Origin: an uncultured Clostridia bacterium | Lineage (GTDB): Bacteria > Bacillota > Clostridia > Oscillospirales > Oscillospiraceae | DNA: 11,091 bases | Assembly (NCBI GenBank): GCA_945918815.1 | Contig: CAMEIU010000059.1 | Span: 1 to 11,091 of the forward strand | Direction: 5' to 3' | Position numbers and translations under genes: made by a program | In this document: one piece after another, positions 1 to 5,884 of the stretch | Layout: each line of letters opens with the position of its first letter | How positions within the stretch are numbered: position 1 is the first letter of the stretch | The notes under the pieces: model-generated | Databases searched by the model: none | The model's input: only the letters and a program-made list of their open reading frames with translations | What the model was told of the DNA's origin: nothing

Positions 1-1
1 G

Positions 2-271
2 ACCCCCGGCTATATGGGCCATGGCCGTCACTTCATCTCCTCCAAGAAGTTCATCTACGCCGAGGGCGGCATTGAGCGCATCGTGTGGATGCCCAAGGAA
101 CTGAAGGACGACGTGGCCGACAAGCTCAACGCCACGGCCAAGGAGCTCTACGGCATCGACAACTTCACCGACCTGGTGGCCGACGAGACCATCTGCACCG
201 AAGTGGACGACCTGATGAACTTCCTCACCGAGAAGAACCATCCCGTCCTGGCCATGGAGCCGCTGATGTAA
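2..271 (+). CDS. acsB: CO-methylating acetyl-CoA synthase (CODH/ACS beta subunit), C-terminal end only
   Basis: This is the last 89 codons of a gene that begins before the window; the frame is open from base 2 and ends at TAA 269-271. The enzyme condenses a corrinoid-bound methyl group, CO and CoA into acetyl-CoA at a nickel-iron-sulfur A-cluster in the cytoplasm, the final step of the Wood-Ljungdahl pathway. The visible part carries the family's typical C-terminal sequence, including GRHFISSKKF, the segment RIVWMPKELKD and the tail NFLTEKNHPVL. The A-cluster cysteines would lie upstream and cannot be checked here. An activator of the corrinoid partner (AcsV) follows 290 bp downstream, which supports the call. 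The identification rests on recognising the C-terminal signature, not on full-length comparison. Confidence 0.88.
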   Translation, partial: TPGYMGHGRHFISSKKFIYAEGGIERIVWMPKELKDDVADKLNATAKELYGIDNFTDLVADETICTEVDDLMNFLTEKNHPVLAMEPLM

Positions 272-300
272 AGTAGTTATTCGGATCAACATACTGCACC

Positions 301-396
301 CACTGTAGGGCGCGGCCACTGGACGTGCCGCTGGCAGGCAGCTGCTTCTCGTGACCGACTGCCAAACGGCGCGTCGGGTCGCCGCGCCCTACAGTG
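301..396. repeat. 96-bp element with perfect 16-bp terminal inverted repeats (MITE/REP-like)
   Basis: Positions 301-316 (CACTGTAGGGCGCGGC) are the exact reverse complement of 381-396. The 64 bp between them has no credible reading frame. As RNA it would fold into a long hairpin, but no T-tract follows, so it does not look like a simple terminator. It begins 30 bp after the acsB stop. A second element at 9757-9856 shares the outer TGTAGG...CCTACAGTGAA ends, which suggests a dispersed family in this genome. I see no clear target-site duplication. Confidence 0.75.
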
Positions 397-413
397 AACA
401 TATCCATGGAAAC

Positions 414-458
414 TTGCAAAACCAGATATTTTGTTTACGTTTATTGTATTTCTATCAC
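414..458 (+). promoter_or_regulatory. AT-rich stretch with weak promoter-like boxes upstream of acsV
   Basis: This is the only AT-rich part of the acsB-acsV gap. TTGTTT (431-436) stands 16 nt before TATCAC (453-458), a poor match to a housekeeping promoter. TTGCAA (414-419) is another possible -35 without a good -10. It may give acsV some independent transcription, but the match is weak. The rest of the gap, from 459 to the ribosome binding site near 547-553, shows nothing recognisable. Confidence 0.2.
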
Positions 459-561
459 AGCGGCGAACCTGGGGGAGTGGGAACTGCTGGGAGCGGACGA
501 ACGCCGTTTGGGGGAACGACGCTGGTCCGAATTCAACAATCCATAGAAAGGGAATTCCGCC

Positions 562-2493
562 ATGTATCAAGTGACCTTTACCTTTGAAAATCAAGACCCC
601 GTGATTGTCTCCGCCGCGCCGGACGCCAGCCTGCTGGAGGTGGCCCGGAACGCCAACGTCGCCATCGACGCGCCCTGCTCCGGCAACGGCTCCTGTGGCA
701 AGTGCCGCGTGAAGCTGGTGGAGGGGCAGCTGGATTCGCCCCGCACGGGCCATATCTCCGAAGAGGAATACGCCGACGGCTGGCGGCTCAGCTGCGGCAG
801 CAAGATTCTCTCCGATGTGACCGTCCTGGTGCCGGATATTGCCTCCGCCTACCAGAGCCGCATGAAGACCGCCGACCTGAGCTCCGGCGAGGAAATCGCC
901 GTGTTTGAAAAGCTCCAGGCCGACATTCAGGCCGCCGGGGTCGAATTCCGCAACGATTTTCTCACCGCCGTCATCACCATGGACGAGCCCACCCTGGACG
1001 ACACCATGCCCGACAACGAGCGGCTGACCTGGGCCATTGAAGCCCAGCTGGGCGTGGAACAGGTGGAGATTCCCTATTTTGTGCTCAAGAAGCTGGCCTC
1101 CACCCTGCGGGACAGCGGTTTCTCCGTGAAGATCGTGGCGGAGAAGAAGGGCAACGCTTTGAAGCTCTATGATATCTCCGCTTCGGACGACGAGACCCCG
1201 GTCTGCGGCATGGCCGTGGACATCGGCACCACCACCGTGGCCGCCGTCCTCATGGACCTGTTCACCGGCAAGCTCCTGGCCAAGGCCTCCTCCGGCAACG
1301 GCCAGATCCGCTACGGCGCGGACGTCATCAACCGCATTGTGGAGCAGGGGAAGCCCGGCGGCGTGCAGCGGCTCCAGGACGCCATCGTCAAGGAGACCCT
1401 GCGGCCCATTCTGGCGGGCCTCTGCCAGAGCGCCAAGGTCAAGGCCAGCAGAATCATGCGGGTCTGCGTGGCCTCCAATACCACCATGAACCACTTGCTC
1501 CTGGGCGTGGACGCAGCCCCGGTTCGCATGGAGCCTTACATTCCATCCTTCTTCCATGTGGACGGCCTGAAGGCCGCCGACGTGGGCCTGCGGGTCAATC
1601 CCAGCGCGGAATTGCGGGTGGCCCCCAACATCGGCTCCTATGTGGGCGGCGATATCACCGCCGGCGCATTCGCCACGCTGCTTTGGAACAAAGAGGAATT
1701 CAGCCTTTTCGTGGACCTGGGCACCAACGGCGAAATCGTCTTCGGCAACCGAGACTTTATGATGTCCTGCGCCTGCTCCGCCGGTCCCGCCTTTGAGGGC
1801 GGCGACATCAGCTGCGGCATGCGGGCCACCGACGGCGCCATCGAGGCCGTGACCATCGACGTGGACACCATGGAGCCTGCCTTTCAAATTGTCGGCGACG
1901 CGGATCAGAAGCCCGTGGGCCTCTGCGGTTCCGGTATCATCGATCTGATCTCCGAGCTGTTCCGCTGCGGCATCATCAACGCCAAGGGCCTGTTCGTCCG
2001 GGAAGGGAAGCGGGTGACCCACGACCAGCACGGCACCGGCCGCTACATCCTGGCCACTCCCGCCGAATCCGCCACGGAGCGGGAAATTTCCCTGACTGAG
2101 GTGGACATCGAGAGCTTCGTCCGGGCCAAGGGCGCGATTTATTCCGCCATCGACACCCTCCTGACCTCCCTGGATATGGACGCCTCCGTCCTGGAGCACG
2201 TCTACGTGGCCGGCGGCATCGGCAGCGGCATCAACATGAAGAACGCCATCAACATCGGCATGTTCCCGGCGGTGGAGCTGGAGAAGTACGAATACGTGGG
2301 CAACTCGTCCCTGGCCGGTTCCTACGCGATGGTCCTCTCCGACGAGGCCCACGAAAAAGTGGCCGAGCTGGCCAAGAACATGACCTATGTGGAGCTGTCC
2401 ACCCATCCCGGCTACATGGACAACTTCGTCGCCGCCTGCTTCCTGCCCCACACCGACGCGGCCAGATTCCCCGATAGCGTGCAGGAACGATAA
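562..2493 (+). CDS. acsV: Reductive activator of the corrinoid iron-sulfur protein (RACo/AcsV type, DUF4445 family)
   Basis: A 643-residue cytoplasmic protein that, by family, uses ATP to drive one-electron reduction of corrinoid protein oxidised to inactive Co(II), returning it to the methyl-transfer cycle. The N-terminus is a plant-type [2Fe-2S] ferredoxin domain (about 1-95) with ligands Cys39, Cys45, Cys48 and Cys78. After a linker and middle domain comes an ASKHA-fold ATPase half beginning near residue 215: phosphate loops DIGTTT (220-225) and DLGTNGE (385-391), and VAGGIGSGIN (549-558). Length is normal for the family. ATG 562 follows a GAAAGGGAA ribosome binding site by about 8 nt. Location directly after acsB favours the acetyl-CoA synthase partner (AcsV) over the related RamA and methyltransferase activators. 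No residues appear to be missing. Confidence 0.9.
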   Translation: MYQVTFTFENQDPVIVSAAPDASLLEVARNANVAIDAPCSGNGSCGKCRVKLVEGQLDSPRTGHISEEEYADGWRLSCGSKILSDVTVLVPDIASAYQSRMKTADLSSGEEIAVFEKLQADIQAAGVEFRNDFLTAVITMDEPTLDDTMPDNERLTWAIEAQLGVEQVEIPYFVLKKLASTLRDSGFSVKIVAEKKGNALKLYDISASDDETPVCGMAVDIGTTTVAAVLMDLFTGKLLAKASSGNGQIRYGADVINRIVEQGKPGGVQRLQDAIVKETLRPILAGLCQSAKVKASRIMRVCVASNTTMNHLLLGVDAAPVRMEPYIPSFFHVDGLKAADVGLRVNPSAELRVAPNIGSYVGGDITAGAFATLLWNKEEFSLFVDLGTNGEIVFGNRDFMMSCACSAGPAFEGGDISCGMRATDGAIEAVTIDVDTMEPAFQIVGDADQKPVGLCGSGIIDLISELFRCGIINAKGLFVREGKRVTHDQHGTGRYILATPAESATEREISLTEVDIESFVRAKGAIYSAIDTLLTSLDMDASVLEHVYVAGGIGSGINMKNAINIGMFPAVELEKYEYVGNSSLAGSYAMVLSDEAHEKVAELAKNMTYVELSTHPGYMDNFVAACFLPHTDAARFPDSVQER

Positions 2494-2496
2494 ATA

Positions 2497-2524
2497 ATTG
2501 ACAATTGACAATGGACAATTGACA
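2497..2524. repeat. Four tandem 7-bp repeats (ATTGACA)
   Basis: Four head-to-tail copies of ATTGACA start at 2497, 2504, 2511 and 2518; the third copy has a single change (ATGGACA). The array begins 3 bp after the acsV stop. Each perfect copy contains TTGACA, the consensus -35 hexamer, but no convincing -10 box stands 16-18 nt downstream. It probably forms one composite repeat element with the two hairpins that follow, up to 2605. Confidence 0.8.
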
Positions 2525-2560
2525 ATGAAGGTGTCCGCATCGCGGATGATTGGAAATGAA

Positions 2561-2605
2561 GCCGGCACCCTCGTGCCCCCTAAAGAGGGGGCACGAGGGC
2601 CCGGC
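2561..2605 (+). repeat. Strong hairpin between acsV and the DUF3786 gene
   Basis: CCCTCGTGCCCCC (2568-2580) pairs perfectly with 2587-2599 around the 6-nt loop TAAAGA, and GCCGG (2561-2565) with CCGGC (2601-2605) extends the stem past a small internal bulge. No T-tract follows, so it is not a standard intrinsic terminator. It ends 10 nt before the ribosome binding site of the next gene. It could stabilise or mark a processing point in the mRNA, or be the end of a repeat element that also includes the ATTGACA array and a small TCCGC-atc-GCGGA hairpin at 2534-2546. Confidence 0.7.
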
Positions 2606-2628
2606 AGGCAACATCAAGGAGTAACACC

Positions 2629-3258
2629 ATGGAAGTGGTCAATCACAAAGAGGGCGTGCCCTTTGAACATTATGTAAATCTATTCAAGGACCTGGACCCG
2701 GCGGAAGCGGTCCGGCGCACCGGCGCGGCATTTGACGGGGGGGCCTTTACCCTGACCTTGGTGGGCACGGACTACCGGATCGCCTGGCCGGACTACGCCA
2801 TCTCTTCCGGGACGGAGCAGGCCTTCGCGCTGAAAAATCTGCCCGCCCAGACCTTTCTGCTCCGCTATTTGCTGGAAGGGAAGGCCGTCCCGGCCCTGGG
2901 ACAGTTCAAAACCTTCCGGGAGATGCCCTGGGGAGAGCTGTACATCCAGCCCTTCACCGGCCGCTGCCTGACCCGGGCGGCCTTCACCTTCGGTACAAAA
3001 GTGGAAGCATTCGCCGCCGCCATGGAGCGTCTGGGAGCCAAAAAGCTGCCCCACGGCGACGCGGGCTATGAGCTGGAGCTGCTGCCCGGCTACGCCATGC
3101 GGCTGTTGGTCTGGGCCGGGGACGACGAATTCCCGCCCAACAGCCAGATCCTCTACTCCGACAACTTTTCAGAGGGCTTCGCCGCCGAGGATCGGGTGGT
3201 GGCGGGGGACATCCTGATCTCTGTGGTCAAGGCGGAAATGCAGCAAAAAAATTTGTAA
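2629..3258 (+). CDS. DUF3786 domain protein
   Basis: A 209-residue soluble protein with no signal peptide or membrane segment. I recognise the DUF3786 pattern, mainly in the C-terminal half: a central block FREMPWGELYIQPFTGR (96-112), then VWAGDDEFPPNSQILYSDNF (161-180) and AAEDRVVAGDILIS (185-198). Its biochemical function is not known to me. ATG 2629 follows AAGGAG (2616-2621) by 7 nt, so the start is well supported. It lies 135 bp after acsV and is probably co-transcribed. Family members occur in anaerobes near corrinoid and Wood-Ljungdahl genes, so a helper role in maturation or redox maintenance of the acetyl-CoA synthase system is a reasonable inference, but no catalytic motif is visible to test it. 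Confidence 0.75.
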   Translation: MEVVNHKEGVPFEHYVNLFKDLDPAEAVRRTGAAFDGGAFTLTLVGTDYRIAWPDYAISSGTEQAFALKNLPAQTFLLRYLLEGKAVPALGQFKTFREMPWGELYIQPFTGRCLTRAAFTFGTKVEAFAAAMERLGAKKLPHGDAGYELELLPGYAMRLLVWAGDDEFPPNSQILYSDNFSEGFAAEDRVVAGDILISVVKAEMQQKNL

Positions 3259-3311
3259 AATTGCACAAATCTTCCCTCTGATTTTTGGGAAATGATTTCG
3301 CATTCTGCTGA

Positions 3312-3340
3312 TTGACGAATGACGTAGAAGATGGTAAAGT
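3312..3340 (+). promoter_or_regulatory. Promoter candidate for fhs
   Basis: TTGACG (3312-3317) and TAAAGT (3335-3340) are separated by 17 nt, matching the housekeeping consensus at 5 of 6 and 4 of 6 positions. Transcription would start near 3346-3348, just before the first leader hairpin at 3356. The region is AT-rich compared with the surrounding genes and is the first good promoter after the DUF3786 gene. Confidence 0.55.
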
Positions 3341-3355
3341 TTAATCGATAAAAAA

Positions 3356-3478
3356 CTACGAATTCAAAAGCAACGGGTTCGTAGCGTTCGGTGCGCGCCA
3401 CTCCGACGGTTCGCACCGGATCATCCTGTATGTGCCGCGCCACTCCGACGGCCAGGCACAAATTCAATACAAGGAGTG
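3356..3478 (+). promoter_or_regulatory. Structured fhs leader RNA: three hairpins and a possible anti-Shine-Dalgarno switch
   Basis: Three stem-loops lie in tandem between the promoter candidate and fhs. Hairpin 1 pairs CTACGAA (3356-3362) with TTCGTAG (3378-3384). Hairpin A pairs TTCGGTGCG (3387-3395) with CGCACCGGA (3412-3420), nine pairs including one G-U. Hairpin B pairs TGTGCC (3431-3436) with GGCACA (3455-3460). Loops A and B share CGCCACTCCGACGG. Each loop holds CACTCC (3399-3404 and 3441-3446), which is perfectly complementary to GGAGTG (3473-3478) in the fhs ribosome binding site AAGGAGTG. This arrangement could repress translation by covering that site, with release by a ligand or protein. 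It lacks the conserved core of the ZTP (pfl) and THF riboswitches that I would expect upstream of folate genes. The role is inferred; the pairing is seen directly. Confidence 0.5.
3394..3451 (+). repeat. Two 16-bp direct repeats in the fhs leader
   Basis: CGCGCCACTCCGACGG occurs at 3394-3409 and again, identically, at 3436-3451. The copies start 42 bp apart, about four turns of DNA. The flanking sequences differ but keep complementary stems, so the duplication is not a simple recent copy of a longer block. Confidence 0.85.
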
Positions 3479-3488
3479 CAAACAAACT

Positions 3489-5165
3489 ATGGCAACTTAC
3501 AAATCCGACATCGAAATCGCACAGGAAACCGAAATGCTCCCCATTACCGAGATCGCAAAGACCGCGGGCGTGGATGAGAAGTATCTGGAGCAGTACGGCA
3601 AGTACAAGGCCAAGGTGGATTACAACATCCTCAACGACGTGAAGAAGGAAGACGGCAAGCTGGTTCTGGTCACCGCCATCAACCCGACTCCCGCCGGCGA
3701 AGGCAAGACCACCACCACCGGCGGTCTGGCTGACGGCATGAAGAAGCTGGGCAAGAACGTTCTGGTCGCCCTCCGCGAGCCCTCCCTGGGCCCCGTGTTC
3801 GGCGTCAAGGGCGGCGCGGCCGGCGGCGGCTACGCCCAGGTCGTTCCCATGGAGGACATCAACCTGCATTTCACCGGCGACTTCCATGCCATCGGCGCTG
3901 CCAACAACCTGCTGGCTGCCATGTTGGATAACCATATTTATCAGGGCAACAGGCTGGGCATCGATCCCCGCCGGATCACCTGGCGCCGCTGCGTCGACAT
4001 GAACGACCGTCAGCTCCGCTTCGTGGTGGACGGCCTGGGCGGCCGCGTCAACGGCACCCCCCGTGAGGACGGCTACGACATCACCGTCGCCTCCGAAATT
4101 ATGGCAGTTCTCTGCCTGGCCTCCGACATCACCGACCTGAAGGCCCGTCTGAGCCGCATCATCGTGGGCTACACCTACGACGAGAAGCCCGTCACCGCCG
4201 GTGATCTGAACGCCCAGGGCGCCATGGCTGCCCTGCTGAAGGACGCTCTGAAGCCCAACCTGGTCCAGACCCTGGAGCACACCCCCGCGTTCGTCCATGG
4301 CGGCCCCTTCGCCAACATCGCCCACGGCTGCAACTCCGTCACCGCGACCAAGATTGCCCGCCGTCTGGCTGACTACACCATCACCGAGGCCGGCTTCGGC
4401 GCCGACCTGGGCGCTGAGAAGTTCCTGGACATCAAGTGCCGCATGGCCGGTCTGAAGCCCTCTGCCGTGGTCATCGTGGCCACCGTCCGCGCCCTGAAGT
4501 ACAACGGCGGCGTAGCCAAGGCCGATCTGGGCAAGGAGAACCTGGAAGCGCTGGAGAAGGGCCTGCCCAACCTGCTCAAGCATGTGTCCAACATCACCAA
4601 CGTCTACAAGCTGCCCTGCGTGGTCGCCATCAACCGCTTCCCGCTGGATACCGAGGCCGAGCTGAAGCTGGTCGAGGAGAAGTGCAAGGAGCTGGGCGTC
4701 AACGTGGCTCTGTCCGAAGTGTGGGCCAAGGGCGGCGAAGGCGGCATCGAGCTGGCCAAGGAAGTCATCCGCCTCTGCGAGCAGCCCAACGACTTCACCT
4801 TCGCTTATGATCTGGATATGCCCATCAAGGACAAGATCGAAGCCATCGTCACCAAGATCTACGGCGGCAAGGACGTGGCCTTCACGCCCAATGCCGAGAA
4901 GCAGATCAAGACCCTGACCGATCTGGGCTTCGACAAGATGCCCATCTGCATGGCCAAGACCCAGTACTCCCTGACCGACGACGCCACCAAGCTGGGCGCG
5001 CCCACGGGCTTCACCGTCACCGTCCGCAACGTCAAGGTCTCCGCAGGTGCCGGCTTCCTGGTTGCCCTGACCGGCGAGATCATGACCATGCCCGGCCTGC
5101 CCAAGGTTCCCGCTGCCGAGCGCATCGACGTGGACGAGACCGGCAAGATCTCCGGCCTGTTCTAA
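3489..5165 (+). CDS. fhs: Formate-tetrahydrofolate ligase (10-formyl-THF synthetase)
   Basis: A 558-residue cytoplasmic enzyme that uses ATP to join formate to tetrahydrofolate, giving 10-formyl-THF; it is the entry step of the methyl branch and also feeds purine synthesis. The nucleotide-binding loop is PTPAGEGKTT (66-75), followed by EPSLGPVFGVKGGAAGGGYA (97-116) and GGPFANIAHGCNS (271-283), all characteristic of the family; length matches the usual 555-560. I chose ATG 3489 because AAGGAG (3471-3476) precedes it and MATYKSDIEIAQ is a typical N-terminus. A longer in-frame start at GTG 3432 lies inside a leader hairpin and has no ribosome binding site. It appears to begin its own transcript and is followed by an intrinsic terminator, then by fchA and folD, the next two steps. 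Confidence 0.97.
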   Translation: MATYKSDIEIAQETEMLPITEIAKTAGVDEKYLEQYGKYKAKVDYNILNDVKKEDGKLVLVTAINPTPAGEGKTTTTGGLADGMKKLGKNVLVALREPSLGPVFGVKGGAAGGGYAQVVPMEDINLHFTGDFHAIGAANNLLAAMLDNHIYQGNRLGIDPRRITWRRCVDMNDRQLRFVVDGLGGRVNGTPREDGYDITVASEIMAVLCLASDITDLKARLSRIIVGYTYDEKPVTAGDLNAQGAMAALLKDALKPNLVQTLEHTPAFVHGGPFANIAHGCNSVTATKIARRLADYTITEAGFGADLGAEKFLDIKCRMAGLKPSAVVIVATVRALKYNGGVAKADLGKENLEALEKGLPNLLKHVSNITNVYKLPCVVAINRFPLDTEAELKLVEEKCKELGVNVALSEVWAKGGEGGIELAKEVIRLCEQPNDFTFAYDLDMPIKDKIEAIVTKIYGGKDVAFTPNAEKQIKTLTDLGFDKMPICMAKTQYSLTDDATKLGAPTGFTVTVRNVKVSAGAGFLVALTGEIMTMPGLPKVPAAERIDVDETGKISGLF

Positions 5166-5190
5166 TCTGTATTTTTCCTCGCTTCGCCCC

Positions 5191-5221
5191 AGTCCGGCGG
5201 CTTTCCGCCGCCGGACTTTTT
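5191..5221 (+). terminator. Intrinsic terminator after fhs
   Basis: AGTCCGGCGGC (5191-5201) pairs perfectly with 5207-5217 around the loop TTTCC, and five T residues (5217-5221) close it. It lies 25 bp after the fhs stop and only 29 bp before the fchA start. There is little room for another promoter between them, so fchA-folD may depend on partial read-through. Confidence 0.88.
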
Positions 5222-5249
5222 CATTCTGTAATGATAGAGGAGTAACAAC

Positions 5250-5870
5250 ATGGATTTTACCAAGAATTCCTGCCGTGAGTTTGTGGAAGTTCTGGCCTCC
5301 AACGCACCGGTTCCCGGCGGCGGCGGCGCGGCGGCCCTGGTGGGCGCCATCGGCACCGCTCTGGGCAACATGGTCGGCTCCCTGACCGTGGGCAAGAAGA
5401 AATACGCCGATGTGGAAGCGGAGATCATCGCCCTCAAGGCCAAGTGCGACGCCTTGCAGACGGAGCTCCTCGACCAGGTGCCCGCCGACGCAGAAGGCTT
5501 CGAGCCCCTGTCCAAGGCCTACGGCATTCCCAAGGACAACCCCGACCGGGACAAGATCCTGGAGGAAGCCACCCTGGTGGCCTGCCGGGTCCCTGTGAAG
5601 ATCATGGAGCTGTGCTGCGAATCCCTGGACGCCATCGCGGTCTTCGCTGCCAAGGGCTCCCGTCTGGCCGTGTCCGACGCGGGCTGCGGCGCGGTCTGCG
5701 TCAAGGCTGCCCTCCAGGCTGCCTCCCTCAACGTGTTCATCAACACCAAGACCCTGAAAAACCGGGAAGTGGCGGAAGAGCTGAACGCCAAGTGCCTGGG
5801 CATGCTGGACAAGTACGGCAAATTGGCCGACGAGATCTTCGAGAGCGTCAAGGCCGGATTTTTTAAGTAA
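5250..5870 (+). CDS. fchA: Methenyltetrahydrofolate cyclohydrolase (formimidoyl-THF cyclodeaminase family)
   Basis: A 206-residue cytoplasmic protein of the FTCD C-terminal (cyclodeaminase) family. In acetogens and other C1-metabolising clostridia this protein interconverts 10-formyl-THF and 5,10-methenyl-THF; related enzymes deaminate 5-formimidoyl-THF in purine or histidine breakdown. The family hallmark is APVPGGGGAAALVGAIGTAL (19-38), with the usual PGGGS motif reading PGGGG here, followed by MVGSLTVGKKKY. The protein is otherwise mostly helical, as expected, and of normal length. ATG 5250 follows GAGGAG (5237-5242) by 7 nt. Position between fhs and folD, with folD 14 nt downstream, favours the cyclohydrolase role over a cyclodeaminase role. 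Confidence 0.88.
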   Translation: MDFTKNSCREFVEVLASNAPVPGGGGAAALVGAIGTALGNMVGSLTVGKKKYADVEAEIIALKAKCDALQTELLDQVPADAEGFEPLSKAYGIPKDNPDRDKILEEATLVACRVPVKIMELCCESLDAIAVFAAKGSRLAVSDAGCGAVCVKAALQAASLNVFINTKTLKNREVAEELNAKCLGMLDKYGKLADEIFESVKAGFFK

Positions 5871-5884
5871 GTGAGGTTCGAATC

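Noticed and set aside
2519..2550. TTGACA in the 7-bp repeats as a promoter for the DUF3786 gene
   Set aside because: No acceptable -10 box stands 16-18 nt downstream; the hexamers are a by-product of the ATTGACA repeat unit.
286..2568. 760-codon open frame on the minus strand across acsV
   Set aside because: Its translation is rich in Gly, His, Ala, Val and Asp without any domain, as expected for the complement of a GC-rich gene. The + strand frame has intact ferredoxin and ATPase motifs.
3251..3270. Terminator after the DUF3786 gene (ATTTGT with ACAAAT)
   Set aside because: Only a 6-bp AT-rich stem overlapping the stop codon and no T-tract after it.
3356..3460. ZTP (pfl), THF or guanidine-II (mini-ykkC) riboswitch upstream of fhs
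   Set aside because: The leader lacks the conserved ZTP 3' block resembling CCGCCTGGGC and the THF core. The ACGG in the loops is not presented as an ACGR tetraloop on a short stem as guanidine-II requires.
3432..3488. Longer fhs starting at GTG 3432
   Set aside because: That start lies within a leader hairpin and has no ribosome binding site; ATG 3489 has AAGGAG upstream and gives the usual N-terminus.
3391..3642. Possible leader peptide with repeated RATPT in the fhs leader
   Set aside because: The repeat only reflects the 16-bp DNA duplication; there is no ribosome binding site and the frame runs far into fhs.
3153..4583. 476-codon minus-strand frame across fhs
   Set aside because: Shadow of the fhs codon pattern, low-complexity composition, no ribosome binding site, and it overlaps a complete well-conserved enzyme.
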